Positions 17,365 through 25,591 of a stretch of 28,311 bases of DNA are shown piece after piece. The notes beneath the pieces were generated by a model, which did not search any database, had not been told where the DNA came from, and saw nothing but the letters and a program-made list of their open reading frames with translations. Source of the stretch: a bacterium (lineage in GTDB: Bacteria > Hydrogenedentota > Hydrogenedentia > Hydrogenedentiales > SLHB01); the NCBI GenBank assembly GCA_024231375.1, contig JAAEQP010001845.1, positions 1-28,311 of the forward strand, written 5' to 3'. Position numbers and translations under genes: made by a program. How positions within the stretch are numbered: position 1 is the first letter of the stretch; each line of letters opens with the position of its first letter.

Positions 17365-19695
17365 ATGAGCAACGTCTTGGGATGGGTGAAGTACGCTGCC
17401 AGTCTCTATTGGAACGGTCTGCTGGAGATGCCACTTCGGCTGTTTGAATCTCTGACAGGCATGCCGATCACGTCGGGGTTGGCGATGATCGTCAAGGCGG
17501 TCATCACCCTCGTTTTGCTCTACTTGATCTACTCATCCACATCACGCATGCGGCGCCGAATTCAGAAGTTCATGGGCAGGGACAAAGAAGCCCTGTACGA
17601 CAAGGCCGACGCAGCGGCCCTGAAAGCGTACGACGAGGCTGCCCGAAGCGGCGGTGGGCCTGCCGCGCTGGAAGCGTTGCAGAATCTCGATGCCCGCGTG
17701 GCGGCGTGCAAGGCGGCCAAGGACTACAAAGGCATGGCGGAGGCCTACTCGGCGGCGGCGCGGCCAAAGGAGGCCGCGGTCTGGTACCACAAAGCGAAGA
17801 TGCGGCGCGAGGAAGCGGCCGAGTTGTCGAAAGCCGGGCAGACGGTCAAAGCAGCGCGGCTCCTGATGAAGGATGGCGATTTCGAGGGTGCGGCCAAGCT
17901 GTATGCAGAGAAGGGCAAGCACGCGCAGGCGGCGAAGGCTCTATCGAAGGCGGGACGGCTTGCGGAGGCGGCAGGCGCGTTTGCCAAGGCCGGCAAGGTG
18001 AAGGAAGCGGCAGCGGCGTACGTGTCGTACTTCGAGGACGCCAAAGAAGACCTGGAGCGTCAGATGCATGCCGGAGAGGCGTGCTTCCGGTTGATCCAGG
18101 AGGAGCCTGGGAAGTCGAAGGTACCGGCTGAAGATCGGGCAGCACTGGCACCGAAATTGGCATCACTGTTCGAACGCGCAAAACGGCATGACCTGGCGGC
18201 GGACCTGTACCGCGAATCGGGCGACATGGCGCGCGCGGGCGAGGTCTACCTGCTCGCGGGCAAGCTGCGCGAGGCGGGACAGTGCATGAAGCAGGCGGGG
18301 CGGACGCAGGAGGCCGCCCACATCGCGGGCCGGTTCTACGAGAGCAAGGAGCAATGGAAAGAGGCGGGTGGGGCCTACGCGGAAGGGGGCGACGCGCGCC
18401 GGGCGGGCGACTGCTACATCAAGGCCGGCGAGGCGGTGCGTGCCGCGGAGTGTTTCGAGAAGGCAGGCGACGCCTATCGCGCGGGAGCGGCCTATGGACG
18501 GGCCGGACGGTTTCAGGATGCCATCCGCTTGCTCCAGGGCGTGAAAGAAGGGGAGCCGTACTTCGATTCGGCGCGCGGGTTACTCGGGCGCTGTTTCTAC
18601 GAGTTGCACGACTACGCCCATTGCGTCGCGACGTTGGAGAACCACCTCACGGGCAGGCGGGTGGCGAACGACAATGTGGAACTGCACTACATGCTGGCCT
18701 TGGCATACGAACAACAGGGCCGTCTTGGGCATGCGCGGGAGTTGCTCTACAAGATCCGCACGATCGATGTCTCGTACCGGGACGTGACCGACCGAATCAC
18801 GAATCTGTCGTCGCGCATCTCGCTTCAGGACGACGTGAACCGGTCGGCGGCCGGCGATACGCGCGACGTGTCCGGGGGCGGGGGCATTGAATCGGTGGAG
18901 AGTTCGCTGGGAAGCCGGTATCAGTTGCAGAAGGAGTTGGGTCGCGGCGGCATGGGGGTAGTGTATCTCGCCAAGGACACGCAGTTGGATCGCTCGGTGG
19001 CACTGAAGTTTTTGGGAACGCTGGTGGACGACTCGGAAGAGTACCGCCAGCGATTCGTCCGGGAAGCACGAGCGGCGGCGCGCATCAACCATCCGAACAT
19101 CGTGGGCATCTACGATATCAGCGCGAGCGTGGGCCGGGCCTACATCGCGATGGAGTACGTGGACGGTGCAAGCCTATACAAGCACATTCGTCAGAAGGGC
19201 AAGTTGGCCCCGCGCGAGGCGGTGACCATTGTCGGGCAATCGTGCGCGGCCCTGAAGGCGATTCATGACGCGGGTATCGTGCATCGCGACATCAAACCGG
19301 ACAACATTCTCTTGGACAAGCGGGGCTTGGTCAAGCTGACGGATTTCGGATTGGCCAAGGCCGAGGATGCCCGCATGACGCAGGCGGGCGTTGTGCTCGG
19401 CACGCCGAGCTACATGTCGCCGGAACAGGTGAAGGGAATGGATGCGGACCTCCGAAGCGACATATATTCAGTCGGATTGGTGTTGCACGAGTGTCTGACG
19501 GGGAAGACGGTGTTTCGTGAGGGGAACGTACTGGATCGCCAACTCAACGAGATGCCGCCGGCGCCAGGGGACTTGGTGGAAGGCGTGCCGGAACCACTCA
19601 ATCGTCTTGTGATACGGTGTATTGAAAAGGACCCTGACAAACGGTTTCAGAATGTGGCCGAACTGATAACGGAACTCCGTGCCGTCAAAGGCTAG
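17365..19695 (+). CDS. Membrane-anchored TPR-like protein with C-terminal Ser/Thr kinase
   Basis: A 776-aa protein. One transmembrane segment lies at about 39-58, followed by arginine-rich RMRRR, which places the rest in the cytoplasm. Residues about 75-490 are a long array of short helical, TPR-like repeats, each with an A-x-x-Y/F-x-K/R-A-G core (for example AAKLYAEKGKHAQAAKALSKAG in two halves). The kinase fills 519-776: GRGGMG (526-531), K548, HRDIKPDN (640-647), DFG (660-662) and MSPEQ in place of APE, so all catalytic residues are present. The order is the reverse of most bacterial membrane kinases, where the kinase is N-terminal. It is followed 49 bp later by the DUF4097 gene. Targets are unknown. 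Confidence 0.92.
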   Translation: MSNVLGWVKYAASLYWNGLLEMPLRLFESLTGMPITSGLAMIVKAVITLVLLYLIYSSTSRMRRRIQKFMGRDKEALYDKADAAALKAYDEAARSGGGPAALEALQNLDARVAACKAAKDYKGMAEAYSAAARPKEAAVWYHKAKMRREEAAELSKAGQTVKAARLLMKDGDFEGAAKLYAEKGKHAQAAKALSKAGRLAEAAGAFAKAGKVKEAAAAYVSYFEDAKEDLERQMHAGEACFRLIQEEPGKSKVPAEDRAALAPKLASLFERAKRHDLAADLYRESGDMARAGEVYLLAGKLREAGQCMKQAGRTQEAAHIAGRFYESKEQWKEAGGAYAEGGDARRAGDCYIKAGEAVRAAECFEKAGDAYRAGAAYGRAGRFQDAIRLLQGVKEGEPYFDSARGLLGRCFYELHDYAHCVATLENHLTGRRVANDNVELHYMLALAYEQQGRLGHARELLYKIRTIDVSYRDVTDRITNLSSRISLQDDVNRSAAGDTRDVSGGGGIESVESSLGSRYQLQKELGRGGMGVVYLAKDTQLDRSVALKFLGTLVDDSEEYRQRFVREARAAARINHPNIVGIYDISASVGRAYIAMEYVDGASLYKHIRQKGKLAPREAVTIVGQSCAALKAIHDAGIVHRDIKPDNILLDKRGLVKLTDFGLAKAEDARMTQAGVVLGTPSYMSPEQVKGMDADLRSDIYSVGLVLHECLTGKTVFREGNVLDRQLNEMPPAPGDLVEGVPEPLNRLVIRCIEKDPDKRFQNVAELITELRAVKG

Positions 19696-19744
19696 CCGAC
19701 ATGGTTGGATCAGACCCGGGAAAGGCCCGGATTGGGGGTGAACG

Positions 19745-20740
19745 ATGAGACGTTGCATGGTCTGTTTGTCTGTTCTTCTGGTGCTGACGCTGGGAGCAGT
19801 GGCGCAGCAGGAGGTCGACGAGTCCCGGCCCGCATCGGCGGACGGGGTGGTTACGGTGCGCAACCCGGCAGGGTCCGTGAAGATCATCGGTTGGGCCAAG
19901 GATGAAGTGCATGTAGCGGGCACGCTCGGCAGGAACGTGAAGCGACTGGAATTCGACACGGGACGGAAGTCGAGTTCGATTCGGGTGATTGTGCCTCGCT
20001 TCAAGAAACGTCGGATCGAAGCGACGCTGACTTTGTGCGTGCCGGCAGGAAGCGTGGTGAAGGTTCAGACGGTGAGCGCCGGCGTCGAGGTGACGGACGT
20101 GATCGGACCGGTCGCGGTGGACACGGTCAGTGGCAAGGCCACGGTGCTGGGCAAGCCCGCGGCCGTCTCGGTGGAAACCGTCAGCGGGGACGTGGCAGTG
20201 GGCGCGATCACGTCCAAGGCACGGATCGAGAGTACGAGTGGAGACGTGGCCATCGAAGGAGCGATCCCGGAAGTGGACGTTGAGACCGTGAGCGGGGACA
20301 TTCAGTTTCAGGGGAAATGCGCGCGGTTCGAAACGGAGAGCGTGAGCGGCGACGTAAAGGCCGAGGGCATTGGCCCACGGGTGGACGCGGAAACCATGAG
20401 CGGCGACATCCGGTTAGGGTGTACGGGGATCGTTGAGGGCAAGGTCAGTTCCATGTCGGGGGCGCAGTTCGTGACGGCGTTGTTGTCGGAGAAGGGGACC
20501 CTGGCGCTGGAAAGTCACAGTGGCCGGATCGAGTTGACGCTTGCGGGGGACGCGCCGGGCGAAATCCACGTGAAGACGTTTTCGGGCAATCTGAAGACGT
20601 CGCTGCCCATGACGTTGACGGAGTTCGACGAGTCGCATTCGGGACGCGATCTCACGTTGCTGGGTGCGACGAGTGACGCCACCGGAACGGTGGACTTGAG
20701 GACGTTCAGCGGGGACATCCGGCTATCGCAGGCGGACTAG
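19745..20740 (+). CDS. Secreted DUF4097-type beta-repeat protein
   Basis: A 331-aa protein with a signal peptide (RRCMVCLSVLLVLTLGAVAQ, cleavage near 21-22). The body is a right-handed beta-repeat of about 18-22 residues, each turn ending in (V/M)SGD or SGR: TVSGKA, TVSGDV, STSGDV, TVSGDI, SVSGDV, TMSGDI, SHSGR, TFSGNL and TFSGDI. This is typical of DUF4097/DUF4098 putative adhesin-like proteins. GGGGGTGA three bases before ATG 19745 is the ribosome site. The final TAG is shared in the palindrome CTAG with the stop codon of the convergent tsaE gene. It is exported and probably cell-surface or periplasmic; function is not established. Position after the kinase suggests coexpression. Confidence 0.88.
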   Translation: MRRCMVCLSVLLVLTLGAVAQQEVDESRPASADGVVTVRNPAGSVKIIGWAKDEVHVAGTLGRNVKRLEFDTGRKSSSIRVIVPRFKKRRIEATLTLCVPAGSVVKVQTVSAGVEVTDVIGPVAVDTVSGKATVLGKPAAVSVETVSGDVAVGAITSKARIESTSGDVAIEGAIPEVDVETVSGDIQFQGKCARFETESVSGDVKAEGIGPRVDAETMSGDIRLGCTGIVEGKVSSMSGAQFVTALLSEKGTLALESHSGRIELTLAGDAPGEIHVKTFSGNLKTSLPMTLTEFDESHSGRDLTLLGATSDATGTVDLRTFSGDIRLSQAD

Positions 20741-21234
20741 CCGGCCGGTCCCGAGCGCAGCGCGTCGGTCATGACGTCGAACCAACCGTCCGGCAATACG
20801 CCGTAGTCGTGAAACGTGATGCGGCGCAGGTCTTCGCCGCCGTGTTCGAGCAGGACCTCAAGCCGCGCGTCGGGCAGCAGGTTGCCGGCGCGTTCGGACC
20901 ATTCGACCGCGCACACGCCGTCCGGTTCGAACAACTCTTCGTAGCCCAGGTCAGCCAACTCTTCCGGGCCTCCAAGGCGGTACAGGTCCATGTGGTAGAG
21001 TTTGGGATCGGTCCCGTATTCGTTGACCAAGGTGAAAGTGGGGCTGTGTACGAGTCCGTTGGCGCCGAAATGCGCTGCCATCCCCCGAACAAGACACGTC
21101 TTCCCGGCGGCCAAGTCTCCTCGCAAGGCCACGACAGCTCCAATTGGCAGCAAGGGGGCCAATGTCCGTCCGAGGCGTTCGGTCTCCGCTTCGGACCGAG
21201 TCTCGAGGGTGACGGTTGTACGGTCCATGCTCAT
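20737..21234 (-). CDS. tsaE: tRNA threonylcarbamoyladenosine biosynthesis ATPase TsaE
   Basis: This 165-aa ATPase supports the TsaD-TsaB complex that adds threonylcarbamoyl to A37 of ANN-decoding tRNAs. Walker A GDLAAGKT (39-46) is in the form typical of TsaE, followed by the switch-like segment HSPTFTLVNEY (about 63-73), LYHMDLYRL with its conserved aspartate, and VEWSERAGNLLP. ATG 21234 overlaps the glgA stop as ATGA, so it is coupled to glgA, an unusual partner. An internal ATG at 21228 is possible. The gene shares CTAG with the end of the convergent DUF4097 gene. TsaB, TsaC and TsaD are not in the window. Confidence 0.96.
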   Translation of the reverse strand: MSMDRTTVTLETRSEAETERLGRTLAPLLPIGAVVALRGDLAAGKTCLVRGMAAHFGANGLVHSPTFTLVNEYGTDPKLYHMDLYRLGGPEELADLGYEELFEPDGVCAVEWSERAGNLLPDARLEVLLEHGGEDLRRITFHDYGVLPDGWFDVMTDALRSGPAG

Positions 21235-22733
21235 GGCTGCCTCTGTTCCCCCACTCCACCCGCAGCCCGCTCACGGTCGATGGCGCTCTTGTATAGCTGC
21301 ACGTAATCCTCGCATGATCGCTTCCAGGAGAACCCCTGTTGCATGCCGTTTTGGCGGAGCGCCCGCACGCAATCCGGATCGTCGTAGAAATCGAGCGCCC
21401 GATTCAGGGCATCGGTCACTGCCGATTCGGACATGGCCTCAAACTGAATCCCGGTCGCGTCGCCCACGCCCGTCGCCCCCGGCGAGACATCGACCACGGT
21501 GTCGGCGAGTCCGCCTGTGGCGCGCACGATGGGCACGGCGCCGTAGGCCAGGGCGTACAACTGGCTGAGGCCGCAAGGTTCGCGTCTGGACGGCATAAGG
21601 TAGAAATCGGACCCGGCGTAGATCTGGTGCGCCAAATCTTCGTCGTAGCCGACCACGGCCCGCATTCGTCCGGGGTGCATCCGAACGAGTTCCGCGAGGT
21701 CCTCCTCGTATTGGGCGTCGCCTGTGCCGAGAACAACGACCTGGACGTCGCGATCGAGCAGGCGGCGGAGCGCTGGAATCAGGAGGTCGATGCCCTTATC
21801 TTCCACCAACCGCGAGACCATACCGAACAGGGGCGCATCGGTGGAGGAGAGATGCATTCGATGCTGAAGGGCGTGCTTGCAGACGGGTTTGCCGGCGAGG
21901 TCGTCGCGATCGAAATTGGCGACGATGTAGGGGTCCGTGCCGGGATTCCACACGTCGTAGTCAATGCCGTTGAGGATGCCGGCAAGGTCGGCGGTGCGGG
22001 CACGAAGGGATGCGTCCAGACCATGCCCCCAGTCGGGCTGTTGAATCTCCCGGGCATATCGCGGGCTGACGGTGTTGAGCTTGGTGGAGAAAGCGAGGGC
22101 GGCCTTCATGAGGTTCAGTTCGCCATGGGATTCGGCGTAGTCGGGACGGAACAACTCCCAGGCAAGGCCGGACCGGGGCATCAGGGAGGCCGGGAAACTG
22201 CCCTGATAGGCGAGGTTGTGGATCGTGAAGACGGTTGGCATGCCCCTCCACATGGGGTCGAGGGTGTACCGGGTCGCAATCAGCGCGGGGATGGCTGCCG
22301 TGTGCCAGTCGTGGCAATGGACCACGTCCGGTTTCCAGCCGGTGAGGGGAATCGCGTCGAGGAGGCCCAGGCAGAAGAAGGAGAAGCGCTCCAAGTTGTC
22401 CGTGTAGGATTCGCCTGGCGGACCGTAGGCGTGTGGACGGTCGAAGTAGGCTTCGTGCTCGATGAGATAGAGGGGCACGTGGTTGCCCGGGAAGACGGAT
22501 TGGTGCATGGCGCCAAAGATGGCGTGGCCTTCGATGTTGGCGACGCAGGTGGCGCACGGCACGCCGCGGGCAGCCTCGGGAATCATGCCGTAGCAGGGCA
22601 TGGCGACGCGGACGTCGTGTCCGGCATCTCGGAGCGCGCGCGGCAGCGACTGGGCAACGTCGGCGAGGCCGCCGGTCTTCACCAGCGGCGCGGCCTCGGA
22701 GCACACGTACAGGATGTTCAACTCGTCCTCCAT
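21231..22733 (-). CDS. glgA: Glycogen synthase, ADP-glucose type
   Basis: A 500-aa GT5 enzyme adding alpha-1,4-glucosyl units from ADP-glucose (or a similar NDP-glucose) to a growing glucan. Signatures: KTGGLADV (19-26), which binds the nucleotide sugar; VVHCHDWHTAAIPALIA; NTVSPRYAREIQQP; GMVSRLVEDKGIDLL; and PSRREPCGLSQLYALAYG with the conserved EX7E-region glutamate. The ATG at 22733 has no ribosome site. TTG at 22721 has GGAGG five bases upstream and would give MNILYVCSEAAPLVKTGG, the usual GlgA N-terminus, so translation may begin there. No glgB or glgC is in the window. It is translationally coupled to tsaE. Confidence 0.96.
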   Translation of the reverse strand: MEDELNILYVCSEAAPLVKTGGLADVAQSLPRALRDAGHDVRVAMPCYGMIPEAARGVPCATCVANIEGHAIFGAMHQSVFPGNHVPLYLIEHEAYFDRPHAYGPPGESYTDNLERFSFFCLGLLDAIPLTGWKPDVVHCHDWHTAAIPALIATRYTLDPMWRGMPTVFTIHNLAYQGSFPASLMPRSGLAWELFRPDYAESHGELNLMKAALAFSTKLNTVSPRYAREIQQPDWGHGLDASLRARTADLAGILNGIDYDVWNPGTDPYIVANFDRDDLAGKPVCKHALQHRMHLSSTDAPLFGMVSRLVEDKGIDLLIPALRRLLDRDVQVVVLGTGDAQYEEDLAELVRMHPGRMRAVVGYDEDLAHQIYAGSDFYLMPSRREPCGLSQLYALAYGAVPIVRATGGLADTVVDVSPGATGVGDATGIQFEAMSESAVTDALNRALDFYDDPDCVRALRQNGMQQGFSWKRSCEDYVQLYKSAIDRERAAGGVGEQRQP

Positions 22734-23055
22734 GGGTGGGGGGCGTTGCCAGGAAGGTCGAAATCTACCAGAAACGGATAGTGGATCGCCATCAACCGCG
22801 GACAGCCCCGCCGAAAGCCAACGGAGCGGGTCCCGGTCAGTGCCTGATGCCCTGCCCGTCGCAGGCGCTCAGTAGCAGAGGGCATTCGAGCAAACGTATG
22901 CCAGGGTTCCGTTTCGGCTCCGTCGTCCCTACGGGACTCTCGCTGAAGGGAGACGGCTTTCCCAGGAATGAATTCCTGGGCTATCCTCGACCGTCCCTCC
23001 GGGACTCTCACGAGGGAATCTCCTCCTGAGGCATCGCGTCCGATTGCATTGTCCA
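22734..23055. other. Intergenic region carrying a REP-like repeat
   Basis: About 320 bp upstream of glgA and downstream of nif3. It contains the direct and inverted repeat unit at 22924-23009. No open frame here has a ribosome site or recognisable protein, and I could not pick a confident glgA promoter. Confidence 0.65.
22924..23009. repeat. REP-like unit: two direct repeats flanking a 20-bp palindrome
   Basis: CGTCCCTACGGGACTCTC (22924-22941) and CGTCCCTCCGGGACTCTC (22992-23009) are 18-bp near-identical direct repeats, each itself a GTCCC/GGGAC hairpin. Between them CCCAGGAAT and ATTCCTGGG (22961-22980) form a 9-bp perfect inverted repeat with a 2-base centre. The modular design is typical of dispersed palindromic repeats mobilised by REP-associated transposases. 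Confidence 0.7.
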
Positions 23056-24174
23056 TCAACCGGTTACCACCTGAAATAACTCGGGTTCGGGGCACGGGTG
23101 CGCGGCCAGGCCGGGACACTGCCGCTTCAGATAGCGGCACAGGGCAGGCACGACCAGCCGCTCCGTCGCGGCGTGGCCCGCATCCACCACGGCCAGCCCC
23201 TGTGCGCGGGCGGTCAGGGCCTGATGGTACTTGACGTCGCCCGTGACTAGAACGTCGATGTCCGGCGGCATATGGCCCACGTCTCCCCCACCACTTCCCC
23301 CGAGGACCGCGATGGACCGGACGCTGCGTCGCGCGGCTCCTACGAACCGGACATGGGGCACCTTGAGCGCGTCGCGTACGTATTCGGCGAACGTGGCGAG
23401 CGACATAGCCGATTCAAGCTGGCCGCGGACGCCGAGCCGAAGCGCGGGGTCACGGTTTTCGAGCACCACGAGGTCGTAGGCCACTTCTTCGTAAGGATGG
23501 GCCGCGATGAGGGCATTCACCACGGAGGCGACGCAGGCCTCGGGTACGAGGACCTCGAACCGGTGTTCGGACTCTTCGTTGACGCGGCCCTTGCGGCCTG
23601 AGAAGGGTTGGGCGTCCTTGCCCGGCAGGAAGGTACCCGTCCCGGGGGTGCTGAATGTGCAGTGGGTGTAGTCGCCTATGCCCCCGGCCCCCTGATCGCA
23701 CACGGCTTGGCGGACCGCCGCGAGATGTGGCTCGGGTACGAAGGTTGTCAGCTTGAGTAGACCGGCGTTGGGCGCCGGGAGCAACGGCTTGGTATCGACA
23801 AGCCCGAGCCGGTCGGCCAGCAGGTCGTTCACGCCGCCGGGGGCCACGTCGAGATTGGTGTGGGCTGCGTAACACGCGATCCCGGCCGAGGCCAGATCCA
23901 GGAGCAGGCGGGTTTCGGGGTCGTCGGTCCGGAGCGCCTGCAGGGGTTCCATGATTGGCGGATGGTGGGTCACGATCATGCCCGCGTTGCGTTTCACGGC
24001 CGCGCGGAGCACTTCGGGCGTCACGGTGAGTGCGACGACGATGGACGCTACCGAAGCCGCGGGATCGCCAATGGCGAGCCCGGACTTGTCCCACGAGTAG
24101 GCCCAACCGAGGGGCGCCAGTTCCTCCATGGCATCGCACACGTCGCGCACGGTGTAGCATCGGGACTCGGTCAT
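23056..24174 (-). CDS. Nif3-like dinuclear metal centre protein with inserted PII-like domain
   Basis: A 372-aa member of the Nif3/YbgI/YqfO family. The N-terminal half has GWAYSWDKSGLAIGDP, VALTVTPEVLRAAV, MIVTHHPPIM with metal-binding histidines, and YAAHTNLDVAPGGVND. A middle insert (about 135-240, KLTTFVPEPHLAAVRQAV to HPYEEVAYDLVVL) is the PII/CutA-like domain of the long YqfO class. The C-terminal half has VLGGSGGGDVGHM, DVLVTGDVKYHQAL and DAGHAATER. Members form toroidal hexamers; a GTP cyclohydrolase I type 2 activity is claimed for some, otherwise function is unsettled. The ATG overlaps the stop of the Memo gene (ATGA), with GGAG eight bases upstream, so the two are coupled. Confidence 0.95.
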   Translation of the reverse strand: MTESRCYTVRDVCDAMEELAPLGWAYSWDKSGLAIGDPAASVASIVVALTVTPEVLRAAVKRNAGMIVTHHPPIMEPLQALRTDDPETRLLLDLASAGIACYAAHTNLDVAPGGVNDLLADRLGLVDTKPLLPAPNAGLLKLTTFVPEPHLAAVRQAVCDQGAGGIGDYTHCTFSTPGTGTFLPGKDAQPFSGRKGRVNEESEHRFEVLVPEACVASVVNALIAAHPYEEVAYDLVVLENRDPALRLGVRGQLESAMSLATFAEYVRDALKVPHVRFVGAARRSVRSIAVLGGSGGGDVGHMPPDIDVLVTGDVKYHQALTARAQGLAVVDAGHAATERLVVPALCRYLKRQCPGLAAHPCPEPELFQVVTG

Positions 24175-24986
24175 TCAGGACGCTCCATGGTTACGGCGCC
24201 GTATCCCACGACGCGGTCGTAGTCGCCGGAGGCGTGGGCACTGGTCCGGTAGTCGAGCAGATTCCATTCGGTAGCGCCGCGGGCCTTGGCAAGGGTCATG
24301 GCGGCGGCCACGGCGGCCGCGCCGCACATGGAGGAAGCGCCGGACCCGATGTCCTTCGCGAAACGTCCCACATCTTGGGCGAGCACGTCGTCGAGGGATC
24401 GCCGATCCACGGCGTTGGCCTCTTCTTCACTGAGGTAATGGGAGAGGTCGGTGGAGGCGATGACCAAGTCGGTATCGTCGGCCAGTTCGGCCAGGGCTTC
24501 CCCCACACCCACATGCCAATCGCCAGGCTGCCCGCCAAACAGGACCGGCACGATGGGAACGGTACCGATAGCCACGCTGATGAAGGGCAATTGCACTTCC
24601 AGAGAGTGCTCAAGCATGTGGGGTTCGGAAGTCTTGGAGTCGAGTTTCCCTGCCAACTCCGTGGCGAAGGCCTCGTCGATGGGGAACGTGCCCAAGGGGG
24701 TGTCGAAGGCACCCTGGCAGAACACGGAGGCCGTCTCGATGAAGTACCTGTGAGAGCACCCGAGCAGGATGACGCGGTTGCAGGACTTGCCTTTGATGCG
24801 GGCGTAGGCATATCCGGCCGTGGGACCCGAGTACACGTAACCGGCGTGCGGCGCCACCACAGCGACCACACGGTCGGGCGCGGGGGCCACATTGGACGCC
24901 TCAAGGTACTGTTCCGCGGTTTCGCGCAACCGGCCTGCTTCGCGTGGGTAAAACTGGCCGGCGACTGCTGGTTTTCTCGCATCCAT
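24171..24986 (-). CDS. amrB: Memo-like AmmeMemoRadiSam system protein B
   Basis: A 271-aa member of the MEMO1 family, related to class III extradiol dioxygenases. Landmarks: MDARKPAVAGQFYPREAGRL at the start, APHAGYVYSGPTAGYAY (about 46-62), LLGCSHRYF, EHSLEVQLPF, STDLSHYLSEEEA and a CGAAAVAAAM segment with the cysteine near the C-terminus. Bacterial members often sit with AMMECR1 and a radical SAM protein; neither is here, and the coupled neighbour is Nif3-like instead. AGAGGGAG before ATG 24986 supports the start. The promoter at 25071-25099 would drive the pair. The gene symbol follows family usage; the reaction is unknown. Confidence 0.93.
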   Translation of the reverse strand: MDARKPAVAGQFYPREAGRLRETAEQYLEASNVAPAPDRVVAVVAPHAGYVYSGPTAGYAYARIKGKSCNRVILLGCSHRYFIETASVFCQGAFDTPLGTFPIDEAFATELAGKLDSKTSEPHMLEHSLEVQLPFISVAIGTVPIVPVLFGGQPGDWHVGVGEALAELADDTDLVIASTDLSHYLSEEEANAVDRRSLDDVLAQDVGRFAKDIGSGASSMCGAAAVAAAMTLAKARGATEWNLLDYRTSAHASGDYDRVVGYGAVTMERPE

Positions 24987-25070
24987 GGTCTGGCTCCCTC
25001 TGACACGGCTCTGGGGTTGCTGCGAACTGGAAATGCGACGCTTGCGCTCTGTTGTGTTCCGTGTAGGTCG

Positions 25071-25099
25071 AGTCTAGCAAGCCGATGGCACGGCGTCAA
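25071..25099 (-). promoter_or_regulatory. Promoter of the amrB-nif3 pair
   Basis: On the minus strand -35 TTGACG (25099-25094), a 17-bp spacer and -10 TAGACT (25076-25071). The start would be near 25064, giving a leader of about 78 bases. Confidence 0.55.
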
Positions 25100-25112
25100 A
25101 GGGTATGCGGAG

Positions 25113-25150
25113 GTAGAGGGCATTGGGGCACCCGCGAGAGGTGCCTCTAC
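25113..25150. repeat. Interrupted inverted repeat
   Basis: GTAGAGG (25113-25119) plus GGCACC (25127-25132) pair with GGTGCC (25140-25145) plus CCTCTAC (25144-25150), which overlap by two bases. This makes a long imperfect hairpin with an asymmetric bulge. It is probably a degenerate mobile repeat. Confidence 0.45.
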
Positions 25151-25322
25151 AGAGGCGTTTAGGCATCCAGGAGACGGTATCGCGGGCTGCACGCCAGGGT
25201 CGGGACGCTCAACAGCTTCCATGTCCCCTGTTTTTTGGAAGAACCACAAGACGCGGTTTCTCGCGAAGGCCGGGAATCGGGACGGGGGCGTGCGATGGAC
25301 CAGGGCGCCTCAGTCACGTTCC

Positions 25323-25420
25323 GTGTGCCACCTTCAAGCGCCAGCTTGTGGGTGTCCGGATTCCCGAAAGGCGCCAACCATGTACTCAAGACACCCACAA
25401 CAGTGTTGTGGGTGGCACAC
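25323..25420. repeat. MITE-like 98-bp element with terminal inverted repeats
   Basis: The ends are perfect 10-bp inverted repeats: GTGTGCCACC (25323-25332) and GGTGGCACAC (25411-25420). Inside, TTGTGGGTGTC (25346-25356) is inverted as GACACCCACAA (25390-25400), and CACCCACAACA/TGTTGTGGGTG (25392-25414) forms an 11-bp hairpin on one central base. CAAGC-GCCA-GCTTG adds a short hairpin at the left. The nested alternative pairings and lack of coding capacity fit a small non-autonomous element. Confidence 0.65.
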
Positions 25421-25538
25421 TTGGGATGGTGTAGGCTTCGCTCAGGGGCAAAACCGCGGACCCGGCACTCCCGTGAGGGAGAAGCATCCTCGTTCGCGTA
25501 TGCTCCCATTTCCGCGCCGTTTTGGCGCGATTGTCCTT

Positions 25539-25549
25539 GGGGGGGGGGG
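25539..25549. repeat. Homopolymer of 11 G
   Basis: An uninterrupted run of 11 G, 34 bases upstream of the extended -10 of the sigma-54 activator gene. Such runs are slippage-prone; it may equally be a sequencing or assembly weak point. Confidence 0.7.
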
Positions 25550-25582
25550 CGTCTTGGACGTACGACGGCGGAATGGGTGCTG

Positions 25583-25591
25583 TGGTATCAT
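25583..25591 (+). promoter_or_regulatory. Extended -10 promoter of the sigma-54 activator gene
   Basis: TGGTATCAT is an extended -10 whose hexamer TATCAT matches 5 of 6 consensus bases. No -35 is found at 16-18 bp; TTGGAC at 25554 is 26 bp away, too far. The start would be near 25598, with a leader of about 83 bases. Confidence 0.4.

Noticed and set aside
21339..22781. 480-codon plus-strand frame opposite glgA
   Set aside because: glgA is unambiguous. The antisense translation has no family features.
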